From Plazaster borealis (Eukaryota; Echinodermata; Asteroidea; Forcipulatida; Labidiasteridae), in contig JAJGQC010000547.1 in the NCBI GenBank assembly GCA_021014325.1, forward strand, positions 1 through 64,000: a DNA stretch of 64,000 nucleotides, given 5' to 3'. Below the pieces are notes generated by a model. That model saw only the letters and a list, made by a program, of their open reading frames with translations, was not told the origin of the DNA and searched no databases. Shown here in pieces: positions 12,695 to 26,163 of this stretch (positions within the stretch are counted from its first letter, which is position 1; each line of letters opens with the position of its first letter). The translations under genes were made by a program, and so were the position numbers.

Positions 12695-13383
12695 AAATAA
12701 AAAAATAAATAAATAATAAAAAAATAAAAAAAATAAAAAGATATTAATAATATACATTTTGAGGTTGCTCCTCATAAGGCCTCCAACTCCGTACTTTGCC
12801 GTCTTCCTGGAGGACCCCCGCGCCACCAAGGCAAGGGTCCCGCCGGGGCCCGCGACCTAGGAAGACCCATGCCCGATGTGCTCTCTCGATCCTTCTTTGA
12901 TCACGGACCGAGTCTGTCCGGCCAGTTGGTGGGGAACGGAGCGCCGCCGGCCCCTTTGAGGTTGCTCCTCCGAAGGCCTCCAAAATAAAGGCAACGCAAA
13001 TATTAAACAATGCTGCTGCAATATTCTTTGTATCTTCTAGTGTGTTGTTGCATGAATAAAAAAAAAAAAAAATAAAAACATAAAAAAATTCAAAAAAATT
13101 CAAATTGAATCTGGAAAAAAAAGGGTAAAAAGTTACGCTGTGGTTGTCGGGCTTTCAGGCACTGGAATCAGTTTAATAGCACACACTGGCCCCTATCCGG
13201 CTTCCCTAGTTCCCTTCTGGCGTGGCATCCGACCCACAGCATGTCCTCCCCTGTTTCCGATCCTAGCCTTTGAATTGGTGCTGTCCATCAGGGGAGGAGA
13301 CAAGACAGAACCCCAGTCACGCTTTAGCCACATCAAGCAGTCTTGTACCTATATATAGGGCCAGCCGGACTCGAACCCAGACC
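11189..13383. repeat. Monomer 5 (2,195 bp)
   Basis: Complete copy. Near 11342 the GCGTTTTCATC/GCGTTGTCATC site has become a T-run. The microsatellite at ~12660-12740 is largely A-runs interrupted by T rather than regular AAAT. Confidence 0.95.
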
Positions 13384-14584
13384 GGGGCGTCTGAGCGTGA
13401 AACAGTCCCGGCACTTATCCAACTGTGCTAGTTAGTGTCGGTACTTAATCCCGGGATTTTTACATTGTATGTAGCTTGGAATCTACGTGCAACTATAATT
13501 GACCATAACTATTTTTGACCGCATGAGGGAGGGCGGGCGTTTTCATCAGGGAATTATATTTGGCGCACCACCCTAAATAAGCTCCCATAGCAACCAATGC
13601 TAAATGCTAAATATTCAAATATACTCAAAAATAGTAGTTAAAGTCTCTCTCAGCAGCCTCTTGAAAACCAATCAAACATAATTATTTTCGGACAACTAAA
13701 GGTCAGATTTCTTTTCAATTTTTGGCAGGTCAGCCGTTTGGAATCTTTGCTAATTACCCCAGAAATAAACAGTTCGACCGATAGGGTTAGGGTTAGTGTT
13801 GATTACCCGAATTATGTGCTTTTTCCCCAAATAAACCGATTTGCTGCCTGTTTTTGTGAAAAACGTATCCACTTCCTAAGCCAAATAGGACCAACTTTAA
13901 AGCCTAAAATTGATCAATTCTCCTCAAAAGTTGAAGCACAGAACCCCATGTTGAGCTAACTTGTCATACTAACACAATCTATCAGTTGCATGACCCCAAA
14001 ACGTCACTTATTCAACAGATTTTGAGGGCCTACAAAATAATTATGATAATGAGTTTGGCGCACGAATTTTGGCCTATTTAGTGTGGGGGTGCACCACACT
14101 TTAACGCTTAAATTTATCAAGTCTCCTCAAAAGTTGAAGCACAGAACCCCAGGTTGTGATAGATTCTTATATTTACACAATCTATTAATTGCATGACCCC
14201 AAAACGTTATAATTAAAAATAAGTTGTGGGTTTACAAATTATGGGAAGTAGCTTGGCGCATGAATTTTGGCTTATTTAGTGTGGTGCACCCTCTTGCATC
14301 ACAATAACAGTTTCATTCTTGCATCAATGAGGAAATACATCAAGATAATAACAGCAGTGCAAAAACCCAGTTTGTTTACTTATTTTGCATGACGTGAATT
14401 CGGTTTACATACGCCCCCATGCGGTCAAAAATACGGTGAATTGGGAATAAAACGGATAGACGGCCTCATGAATATTTATTAGGCCCTTAAAATATTCTAT
14501 ACTAGACAGATACAAAATAAACACAATCATGTTAAAAGTTGGACCCCACCCCCGAAAGGAAAATATAAAAAAAAAAAAAAAAAA

Positions 14585-14624
<40 letters not shown>

Positions 14625-15288
14625 AAAATAAAATAAAAAATAAAAAGATATTAATAATATATATTTTGAGGTTGCTCCTCATAAGGCCTCCAACTCCGTA
14701 CTTTGCCGTCTTCCTGGAGGACCCCCGCGCCACCAAGGCAAGGGTCCCGCCGGGGCCCGCGACCTAGGAAGACCCATGCCCGATGTGCTCTCTCGATCCT
14801 TCTTTGATCACGGACCGAGTCTGTCCGGCCAGTTGGTGGGGAACGGAGCGCCGCCGGCCCCTTTGAGGTTGCTCCTCCGAAGGCCTCCAAAATAAAGGCA
14901 ACGCAAATATTAAACAATGCTGCTGCAATATTCTTTGTATCTTCTAGTGTGTTGTTGCATGAATAAAAAAAAAATAAAATAAAAACATAAAAAAATTCAA
15001 AAAAATTCAAATTGAATCTGGAAAAAAGGGTAAAAAGTTACGCTGTGGTTGTCGGGCTTTCAGGCACCGGAATCAGTTTAATAGCACACACTGGCCCCTA
15101 TCCGGCTTCCCTAGTTCCCTTCTGGCGTGGCATCCGACCCACAGCATGTCCTCCCCTGTTTCCGATCCTAGCCTTTGAATTGGTGCTGTCCATCAGGGGA
15201 GGAGACAAGGCAGAACCCCAGTCACGCTTTAGCCACATCAAGCAGTCTTGTACCTATATATAGGGCCAGCCGGACTCGAACCCAGACC
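13384..15288. repeat. Monomer 6 (1,905 bp, internal deletion)
   Basis: The first half of module B is missing. At about 14098-14103 the end of the A/B palindrome (CACCACACT) is joined directly to TTAACGCTTAAATTT of module B, removing roughly 285 bp compared with neighbours. The two parental sites share ACT, so a short-microhomology deletion is plausible. The rest of the copy is standard. Confidence 0.95.
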
Positions 15289-16763
15289 GGGGCGTCTGAG
15301 CGTGAAACAGTCCCGGCACTTATCCAACTGTGCTAGTTAGTGTCGGTACTTAATCCCGGGACTTTACATTGTATGTAGCTTGGAATCTACGTGCAACTAT
15401 AATTGACCATAACTATTTTTGACCGCATGAGGGAGGGCGGGCGTTTTCATCAGGGAATTATCTTGGGCGCACCACCCTAAATAAGCTCCCATAGCAACCA
15501 ATGCTAAATGCTAAATATTCAAATATACTCAAAAAATAGTAGTTAAAGTCTCTCTCAGCAGCCTCTTGAAAACCAATCAAACATAATTATTTTCGGACAA
15601 CTAAAGGTCAGATTTCTTTTCAATTTTTGGCAGGTCAGCCGTTTGGAATCTTTGCTAATTACCCCAGAAATAAACAGTTCGACCGATAGGGTTAGGGTTA
15701 GTGTTGATTACCCGAATTATGTGCTTTTTTCCCCAAATAAACCGATTTGCTGCCTGTTTTTTGTGAAAAACGTATCCACTTCCTAAGCCAAATAGGACCA
15801 ACTTTAAAGCCTAAAATTGATCAATTCTCCTCAAAAGTTGAAGCACAGAACCCCCAGGTTGAGCTAACTTGTCATACTAACACAATCTATCAGTTGCATG
15901 ACCCCAAAAACGTTATTATTCAACAGATTTTGAGGGCCTACAAAATAATTATGATAATGAGTTTGGCGCACGAATTTTGGCCTATTAGTGTGGGGGTGCA
16001 CCACACTAAATAAACTCACATAGCAACCAACGCTAAATGATAATTATTCAAAAATACTCAACAAATATTTCAAAGTCTCTCAGCCTCCTGAAAACCAATC
16101 ATATATATTTCCGGACAACTGAACTTCAGAATTCTTTTCAATTTTTGGCAGGTCAACCGTTTGGAATTTTTGCTAACTACCCCAGAAAAAGAAAAAAACA
16201 CGATTTTTTTTCTTTCCCAAACCGACTTGCTGCCAGTTTTCGTGAAGCACTTCTCCACTTCCCCGGTCAAATAGGACCAACTTTAACGCCTAAATTTATC
16301 AAGTCTCCTCAAAAGTTGAAGCACAGAACCCCAGGTTGTGATAGATTCTTATATTTACACAATCTATTAATTGCATGACCCCAAAACGTTATAATTAAAA
16401 ATAAGTTGTGGGTTTACAAATTATGGGAAGTAGCTTGGCGCATGAATTTTGGCTTATTTAGTGTGGTGCACCCTCTTGCATCACAATAACAGTTTCATTC
16501 TTGCATCAATGAGGAAATACATCAAGATAATAACAGCAGTGCAAAAACCCAGTTTGTTTACTTATTTTGCATGACGTGAATTCGGTTTACATACGCCCCC
16601 ATGCGGTCAAAAATACGGTGAATTGGGAATAAAACGGATAGACGGCCTCATGAATATTTATTAGGCCCTTAAAATATTCTATACTAGACAGATACAAAAT
16701 AAACACAATCATGTTAAAAGTTGGACCCCACCCCCCCCCCGAAAGAAAAAATATATAAAAAAA

Positions 16764-16811
<48 letters not shown>

Positions 16812-17471
16812 AAAATAAAATAAAAAATAAAAAGATATTAATAATATATATTTTGAGGTTGCTCCTCATAAGGCCTCCAACTCCGTACTTTGCCGTCTTC
16901 CTGGAGGACCCCCGCGCCACCAAGGCAAGGGTCCCGCCGGGGCCCGCGACCTAGGAAGACCCATGCCCGATGTGCTCTCTCGATCCTTCTTTGATCACGG
17001 ACCGAGTCTGTCCGGCCAGTTGGTGGGAACGGAGCGCCGCCGGCCCCTTTGAGGTTGCTCCTCCGAAGGCCTCCAAAATAAAGGCAACGCAAATATTAAA
17101 CAATGCTGCTGCAATATTCTTTGTATCTTCTAGTGTGTTGTTGCATGAATAAAAAAAAAAAATAAAAACATAAAAAAATTCAAAAAAATTCAAATTGAAT
17201 CTGGAAAAAAGGGTAAAAAGTTACGCTGTGGTTGTCGGGCTTTCAGGCACCGGAATCAGTTTAATAGCACACACTGGCCCCTATCCGGCTTCCCTAGTTC
17301 CCTTCTGGCGTGGCATCCGACCCACAGCATGTCCTCCCCTGTTTCCGATCCTAGCCTTTGAATTGGTGCTGTCCATCAGGGGAGGAGACAAGACAGAACC
17401 CCAGTCACGCTTTAGCCACATCAAGCAGTCTTGTACCTATATATAGGTCCAGCCGGATTCGAACCCAGACC
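15289..17471. repeat. Monomer 7 (2,183 bp)
   Basis: Complete copy. Module A reads ACCCCAAAAACGTTATTATT near 15901-15920, matching the right-end copies 26 and 29 instead of the usual AAAACGTCACTTATT. The A/B palindrome lost one T (CCTATTAGTGTGG). Its terminal B box has the GGATTCGAACC form shared with copy 4. Confidence 0.95.
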
Positions 17472-18926
17472 GGGGCGTCTGAGCGTGAAACAGTCCCGGC
17501 ACTTATCCAACTGTGCTAGTTAGTGTCGGTACTTAATCCCGGGATTTTTACATTGTATGTAGCTTGGAATCTACGTGCAACTATAATTGACCATAACTAT
17601 TTTTGACCGCATGAGGGAGGGCGGGCGTTGTCATCAGGGAATTATCTTGGGCGCACCACCCTAAATAAGCTCCCATAGCAACCAATGCTAAATGCTAAAT
17701 ATTCAAATATACTCAAAAAATAGTAGTTAAAGTCTCTCTCAGCAGCCTCTTGAAAACCAATCAAACATAATTATTTTCGGACAACTAAAGGTCAGATTTC
17801 TTTTCAATTTTTGGCAGGTCAGCCGTTTGGAATCTTTGCTAATTACCCCAGAAATAAACAGTTCGACCGATAGGGTTAGGGTTAGTGTTGATTACCCGAA
17901 TTATGTGCTTTTTTCCCCAAATAAACCGATTTGCTGCCTGTTTTTGTGAAAAACGTATCCACTTCCTAAGCCAAATAGGACCAACTTTAAAGCCTAAAAT
18001 TGATCAATTCTCCTCAAAAGTTGAAGCACAGAACCCCAGGTTGAGCTAACTTGTCATACTAACACAATCTATCAGTTGCATGACCCCAAAACGTCACTTA
18101 TTCAACAGATTTTGAGGGCCTACAAAATAATTATGATAATGAGTTTGGCGCACGAATTTTGGCCTATTTAGTGTGGGGTGCACCACACTAAATAAACTCA
18201 CATAGCAACCAACGCTAAATGATAATTATTCAAAAATACTCAACAAATATTTCAAAGTCTCTCAGCCTCTTGAAAACCAATCATATATATTTCCGGACAA
18301 CTGAACTTCAGAATTCTTTTCAATTTTGGCAGGTCAACCGTTTGGAATTTTTGCTAACTACCCCAGAAAAAGAAAAACACGATTTTTTTCTTTCCCAAAC
18401 CGACTTGCTGCCAGTTTTCGTGAAGCACTTCTCCACTTCCCCGGTCAAATAGGACCAACTTTAACGCCTAAATTTATCAAGTCTCCTCAAAAGTTGAAGC
18501 ACAGAACCCCAGGTTGTGATAGATTCTTATATTTACACAATCTATTAATTGCATGACCCCAAAACGTTATAATTAAAAATAAGTTGTGGGTTTACAAATT
18601 ATGGGAAGTAGCTTGGCGCATGAATTTTGGCTTATTTAGTGTGGTGCACCCTCTTGCATCACAATAACAGTTTCATTCTTGCATCAATGAGGAAATACAT
18701 CAAGATAATAACAGCAGTGCAAAAACCCAGTTTGTTTACTTATTTTGCATGACGTGAATTCGGTTTACATACGCCCCCATGCGGTCAAAAATACGGTGAA
18801 TTGGGAATAAAACGGATAGACGGCCTCATGAATATTTATTAGGCCCTTAAAATATTCTATACTAGACAGACACAAAATAAACACAATCATGTTAAAAGTT
18901 GGACCCCACCCCCGAAAGAAAAAATA

Positions 18927-18984
<58 letters not shown>

Positions 18985-19642
18985 AAAATAAAATAAAAAA
19001 TAAAAAGATATTAATAATATATATTTTGAGGTTGCTCCTCATAAGGCCTCCAACTCCGTACTTTGCCGTCTTCCTGGAGGACCCCCGCGCCACCAAGGCA
19101 AGGGTCCCGCCGGGGCCCGCGACCTAGGAAGACCCATGCCCGATGTGCTCTCTCGATCCTTCTTTGATCACGGACCGAGTCTGTCCGGCCAGTTGGTGGG
19201 AACGGAGCGCCGCCGGCCCTTTGAGGTTGCTCCTCCGAAGGCCTCCAAAATAAAGGCAACGCAAATATTAAACAATGCTGCTGCAATATTCTTTGTATCT
19301 TCTAGTGTGTTGTTGCATGAATAAAAATAAAAAAATAAAAAAATAAATTCATTCAAAAATTCAAATTGAATCTGGAAAAAAAGGGTAAAAAGTTACGCTG
19401 TGGTTGTCGGGCTTTCAGGCACCGGAATCAGTTTAATAGCACACACTGGCCCCTATCCGGCTTCCCTAGTTCCCTTCTGGCGTGGCATCCGACCCACAGC
19501 ATGTCCTCCCCTGTTTCCGATCCTAGCCTTTGAATTGGTGCTGTCCATCAGGGAGGAGACAAGACAGAACCCCAGTCACGCTTTAGCCACATCAAGCAGT
19601 CTTGTACCTATATATAGGGCCAGCCGGACTCGAACCCAGACC
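17472..19642. repeat. Monomer 8 (2,171 bp)
   Basis: Complete copy. Many homopolymer runs are one base shorter than in neighbouring copy 7 (for example CCCCAAAACG, CAATTTTGG). Otherwise it is standard, with GGGCCAGCC at its right end. Confidence 0.95.
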
Positions 19643-21117
19643 GGGGCGTCTGAGCGTGAAACAGTCCCGGCACTTATCCAACTGTGCTAGTTAGTGTCGG
19701 TACTTAATCCCGGGATTTTTACATTGTATGTAGCTTGGAATCTACGTGCAACTATAATTGACCATAACTATTTTTGACCGCATGAGGGAGGGCGGGCGTT
19801 TTCATCAGGGAATTATCTTGGGTGCACCACACTAAATAAACTCCCATAGCAACCAATGCTAAATGCTAAATATTCAAATATACTCAAAAATAGTAGTTAA
19901 AGTCTCTCTCAGCAGCCTCTTGAAAACCAATCAAACATAATTATTTTCGGACAACTAAAGGTCAGATTTCTTTTCAATTTTTGGCAGGTCAGCCGTTTGG
20001 AATCTTTGCTAATTACCCCAGAAATAAACAGTTCGACCGATAGGGTTAGGGTTAGTGTTGATTACCCGAATTATGTGCTTTTTCCCCAAATAAACCGATT
20101 TGCTGCCTGTTTTTGTGAAAAACGTATCCACTTCCTAAGCCAAATAGGACCAACTTTAAAGCCTAAAATTGATCAATTCTCCTCAAAAGTTGAAGCACAG
20201 AACCCCAGGTTGAGCTAACTTGTCATACTAACACAATCTATCAGTTGCATGACCCCCAAAACGTCACTTATTCAACAGATTTTGAGGGCCTACAAAATAA
20301 TTATGATAATGAGTTTGGCGCACGAATTTTGGCCTATTTAGTGTGGGGTGCACCACACTAAATAAACTCACATAGCAACCAACGCTAAATGATAATTATT
20401 CAAAATACTCAACAAATATTTCAAAGTCTCTCAGCCTCTTGAAAACCAATCATATATATTTCCGGACAACTGAACTTCAGAATTCTTTTCAATTTTTGGC
20501 AGGTCAACCGTTTGGAATTTTGCTAACTACCCCAGAAAAAAAAAAACACGATTTTTTTTTCTTTCCCAAACCGACTTGCTGCCAGTTTTCGTGAAGCACT
20601 TCTCCACTTCCCCGGTCAAATAGGACCAACTTTAACGCCTAAATTTATCAAGTCTCCTCAAAAGTTGAAGCACAGAACCCCAGGTTGTGATAGATTCTTA
20701 TATTTACACAATCTATTAATTGCATGACCCCAAAACGTTATAATTAAAAATAAGTTGTGGGTTTACAAATTATGGGAAGTAGCTTGGCGCATGAATTTTG
20801 GCTTATTTAGTGTGGTGCACCCTCTTGCATCACAATAACAGTTTCATTCTTGCATCAATGAGGAAATACATCAAGATAATAACAGCAGTGCAAAAACCCA
20901 GTTTGTTTACTTATTTTGCATGACGTGAATTCGGTTTACATACGCCCCATGCGGTCAAAAATACGGTGAATTGGGAATAAAACGGATAGACGGCCTCATG
21001 AATATTTATTAGGCCCTTAAAATATTCTATACTAGACAGATACAAAATAAACACAATCATGTTAAAAGTTGGTGGGGACCCCACCCCCCAAAGAAAAAAA
21101 AAAAAAAAAAAAAAAAA

Positions 21118-21148
<31 letters not shown>

Positions 21149-21813
21149 AAAATAAAATAAAAAATAAAAAGATATTAATAATATATATTTTGAGGTTGCT
21201 CCTCATAAGGCCTCCAACTCCGTACTTTGCCGTCTTCCTGGAGGACCCCCGCGCCACCAAGGCAAGGGTCCCGCCGGGGCCCGCGACCTAGGAAGACCCA
21301 TGCCCGATGTGCTCTCTCGATCCTTCTTTGATCACGGACCGAGTCTGTCCGGCCAGTTGGTGGGGAACGGAGCGCCGCCGGCCCCTTTGAGGTTGCTCCT
21401 CCGAAGTCCTCCAAAATAAAGGCAACGCAAATATTAAACAATGCTGCTGCAATATTCTTTGTATCTTCTAGTGTGTTGTTGCATGAATAAAAAATAAAAA
21501 AAATAAAAAAATAAAAAAATTCAAAAAAATTCAAATTGAATCTGGAAAAAAAAGGGTAAAAAGTTACGCTGTGGTTGTCGGGCTTTCAGGCACCGGAATC
21601 AGTTTAATAGCACACACTGGCCCCTATCCGGCTTCCCTAGTTCCCTTCTGGCGTGGCATCCGACCCACAGCATGTCCTCCCTGTTTCCGATCCTAGCCTT
21701 TGAATTGGTGCTGTCCATCAGGGGAGGAGACAAGACAGAACCCCAGTCACGCTTTAGCCACATCAAGCAGTCTTGTACCTATATATAGGTCCAGCCGGAC
21801 TCGAACCCAGACC
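19643..21813. repeat. Monomer 9 (2,171 bp, module conversion patch)
   Basis: Complete copy. The start of module A (about 19821-19842) carries the module-B version GGTGCACCACACTAAATAAA instead of GGCGCACCACCCTAAATAAG. Near 21070-21084 a small insertion creates the palindrome GGTGGGG-A-CCCCACC. The first third otherwise follows the left-end type (GCGTTTTCATC). Confidence 0.95.
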
Positions 21814-23987
21814 GGGGCGTCTGAGCGTGAAACAGTCCCGGCACTTATCCAACTGTGCTAGTTAGTGTCGGTACTTAATCCCGGGATTTTTACATTGTAT
21901 GTAGCTTGGAATCTACGTGCAACTATAATTGACCATAACTATTTTTGACCGCATGAGGGAGGGCGGGCGTTGTCATCAGGGAATTATCTTGGGCGCACCA
22001 CCCTAAATAAGCTCCCATAGCAACCAATGCTAAATGCTAAATATTCAAATATACTCAAAAATAGTAGTTAAAGTCTCTCTCAGCAGCCTCTTGAAAACCA
22101 ATCAAACATAACTATTTTCGGACAACTAAAGGTCAGATTTCTTTTCAATTTTTGGCAGGTCAGCCGTTTGGAATCTTTGCTAATTACCCCAGAAATAAAC
22201 AGTTCGACCGATAGGGTTAGGGTTAGTGTTGATTACCCGAATTATGTGCTTTTTCCCAAATAAACCGATTTGCTGCCTGTTTTTGTGAAAAACGTATCCA
22301 CTTCCTAAGCCAAATAGGACCAACTTTAAAGCCTAAAATTGATCAATTCTCCTCAAAAGTTGAAGCACAGAACCCCAGGTTGAGCTAACTTGTCATACTA
22401 ACACAATCTATCAGTTGCATGACCCCAAAACGTCACTTATTCAACAGATTTTGAGGGCCTACAAAATAATTATGATAATGAGTTTGGCGCACGAATTTTG
22501 GCCTATTTAGTGTGGGGTGCACCACACTAAATAAACTCACATAGCAACCAACGCTAAATGATAATTATTCAAAAATACTCAACAAATATTTCAAAGTCTC
22601 TCAGCCTCTTGAAAACCAATCATATATATTTCCGGACAACTGAACTTCAGAATTCTTTTCAATTTTTGGCAGGTCAACCGTTTGGAATTTTTGCTAACTA
22701 CCCCAGAAAAGAAAAAAACACGATTTTTTTCTTTCCCAAACCGACTTGCTGCCAGTTTTCGTGAAGCACTTCTCCACTTCCCCGGTCAAATAGGACCAAC
22801 TTTAACGCCTAAATTTATCAAGTCTCCTCAAAAGTTGAAGCACAGAACCCCCAGGTTGTGATAGATTCTTATATTTACACAATCTATTAATTGCATGACC
22901 CCCAAAACGTTATAATTAAAAATAAGTTGTGGGTTTACAAATTATGGGAAGTAGCTTGGCGCATGAATTTTGGCTTATTTAGTGTGGTGCACCCTCTTGC
23001 ATCACAATAACAGTTTCATTCTTGCATCAATGAGGAAATACATCAAGATAATAACAGCAGTGCAAAAACCCAGTTTGTTTACTTATTTTGCATGACGTGA
23101 ATTCGGTTTACATACGCCCCCATGCGGTCAAAAATACGGTGAATTGGGAATAAAACGGACAGACGGCCTCATGAATATTTATTAGGTCCTTAAAATATTC
23201 TATACTAGACAGATACAAAATAAACACAATCATGTTAAAAGTTGGACCCCACCCCCCCGAAAGAAAAAAAAAAAAAAAAAAAAAATAAATAAATAAAAAA
23301 ATAAAAAAATAAATAAAAAAATAATAAAATAAAAAAAAAAAAAAAAATTAATAAATAATAAATATTTTGAGTTTGAACATCATAAGGCCTCCAACTCCGT
23401 ACTTTGCCGTCTTCCTGGAGGACCCCGCGCCACCAAGGCAAGGGTCCCCGGGGCCCGCGACCTAGGAAGACCCATGCCCGATGTGCTCTCTCGATCCTTC
23501 TTTGATCACGGACCGAGTCTGTCCGGCCAGTTGGTGGGGAACGGAGCGCCGCCGGCCCCCTTTGAGGTTGCTCCTCCGAAGGCCTCCAAAATAAAGGCAA
23601 CGCAAGTATTAAACAATGCTGCTGCAATATTCTTTGTATCTTCTAGTGTGTTGTTGCATGAATAAAAAATAAAAAAAATAAAAAAATAAAAAAATTCAAA
23701 AAAATTCAAATTGAATCTGGAAAAAAAAGGGTGAAAAGTTACGCTGTGGTTGTCGGGCTTTCAGGCACCGGAATCAGTTTAATAGCACACACTGGCCCCT
23801 ATCCGGCTTCCTAGTTCCCTTCTGGCGTGGCATCCGACCCACAGCATGTCCTCCCCTGTTTCCGATCCTAGCCTTTGAATTGGTGCTGTCCATCAGGGAG
23901 GAGACAAGACAGAACCCCAGTCACGCTTTAGCCACATCAAGCAGTCTTGTACCTATATATAGGTCCAGCCGGACTCGAACCCAGACC
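21814..23987. repeat. Monomer 10 (2,174 bp, diverged AT patch)
   Basis: Complete copy. Between about 23265 and 23390 it is unusually diverged: A-runs replace regular AAAT, and the sequence leading into the first 29-bp direct repeat is altered (TTTGAGTTTGAACATCATAAG). Three bases are missing in the GC block near 23447. Confidence 0.95.
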
Positions 23988-25446
23988 GGGGCGTCTGAGC
24001 GTGAAACAGTCCCGGCACTTATCCAACTGTGCTAGTTAGTGTCGGTACTTAATCCCGGGATTTTTACATTGTATGTAGCTTGGAATCTACGTGCAACTAT
24101 AATTGACCATAACTATTTTTGACCGCATGAGGGAGGGCGGGCGTTGTCATCAGGGAATTATCTTGGGCGCACCACCCTAAATAAGCTCCCATAGCAACCA
24201 ATGCTAAATGCTAAATATTCAAATATACTCAAAAATAGTAGTTAAAGTCTCTCTCAGCAGCCTCTTGAAAACCAATCAAACATAATTATTTTCGGACAAC
24301 TAAAGGTCAGATTTCTTTTCAATTTTTGGCAGGTCAGCCGTTTGGAATCTTTGCTAATTACCCCAGAAATAAACAGTTCGACCGATAGGGTTAGGGTTAG
24401 TGTTGATAACCCGAATTATGTGCTTTTTCCCCAAATAAACCGATTTGCTGCCTGTTTTTTGTGAAAAACGTATCCACTTCCTAAGCCAAATAGGACCAAC
24501 TTTAAAGCCTAAAATTGATCAATTCTCCTCAAAAGTTGAAGCACAGAACCCCCAGGTTGAGCTAACTTGTCATACTAACACAATCTATCAGTTGCATGAC
24601 CACCAAAACGTCACTTATTCAACAGCGTGTGAGGGCCGACAAAATAATTATGATAATGAGTTTGGCGCACGAATTTTGGCCTATTTAGTGTGGGGTGCAC
24701 CACACCAAATAAACTCACATAGCAACCAACGCTAAATGATAATTATTCAAAAATACTCAACAAATATTTCAAAGTCTCTCAGCCTCTTGAAAACCAATCA
24801 TATATATTTCCGGACAACTGAACTTCAGAATTCTTTTCAATTTTTGGCAGGTCAACCGTTTGGAATTTTTGCTAACTACCCCAGAAAAAGAAAAAAAACA
24901 CGATTTTTTTTTCTTTCCCAAACCGACTTGCTGCCAGTTTTCGTGAAGCACTTCTCCACTTCCCCGGTCAAATAGGACCAACTTTAACGCCTAAATTTAT
25001 CAAGTCTCCTCAAAAGTTGAAGCACAGAACCCCAGGTTGTGATAGATTCTTATATTTACACAATCTATTAATTGCATGACCCCCAAAACGTTATAATTAA
25101 AAATAAGTTGTGGGTTTACAAATTATGGGAAGTAGCTTGGCGCATGAATTTTGGCTTATTTAGTGTGGTGCACCCTCTTGCATCACAATAACAGTTTCAT
25201 TCTTGCATCAATGAGGAAATACATCAAGATAATAACAGCAGTGCAAAAACCCAGTTTGTTTACTTATTTTGCATGACGTGAATTCGGTTTACATACGCCC
25301 CCATGCGGTCAAAAATACGGTGAATTGGGAATAAAACGGATAGACGGCCTCATGAATATTTATTAGGCCCTTAAAATATTCTATACTAGACAGATACAAA
25401 ATAAACACAATCATGTTAAAAGTTGGACCTCCACCCCCAAAAAATA

Positions 25447-25504
<58 letters not shown>

Positions 25505-26163
25505 AAAATAAAATAAAAAATAAAAAGATATTAATAATATATATTTTGAGGTTGCTCCTCATAAGGCCTCCAACTCCGTACTTTGCCGTCTTCCTGGAGG
25601 ACCCCGCGCCACCAAGGCAAGGGTCCCGCCGGGGCCCGCGACCTAGGAAGACCCATGCCCGATGTGCTCTCTCGATCCTTCTTTGATCACGGACCGAGTC
25701 TGTCCGGCCAGTTGGTGGGGAACGGAGCGCCGCCGGCCCCTTTGAGGTTGCTCCTCCGAAGGCCTCCAAAATAAAGGCAACGCAAATATTAAACAATGCT
25801 GCTGCAATATTCTTTGTATCTTCTAGTGTGTTGTTGCATGAATAAAAAATAAAAAAATTAAAATAAAAAATTCAAAAAATTCAAACTGAATCTGGCACCA
25901 AAGGGTAAAAAGTTACGCTGTGGTTGTCGGGCTTTCAGGCACCGGAATCAGTTTAATAGCACACACTGGCCCCTATCCGGCTTCCCTAGTTCCCTTCTGG
26001 CGTGGCATCCGACCCACAGCATGTCCTCCCCTGTTTCCGATCCTAGCCTTTGAATTGGTGCTGTCCATCAGGGGAGGAGACAAGACAGAACCCCAGTCAC
26101 GCTTTAGCCACATCAAGCAGTCTTGTACCTATATATAGGTCCAGCCGGACTCGAACCCAGACC
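23988..26163. repeat. Monomer 11 (2,176 bp)
   Basis: Complete copy with a private cluster of substitutions at about 24625-24640 (AACAGCGTGTGAGGGCCGAC in place of AACAGATTTTGAGGGCCTAC). A second private change lies near 25895, where CTGGCACCAAAGGG replaces CTGGAAAAAAGGG. Confidence 0.95.
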
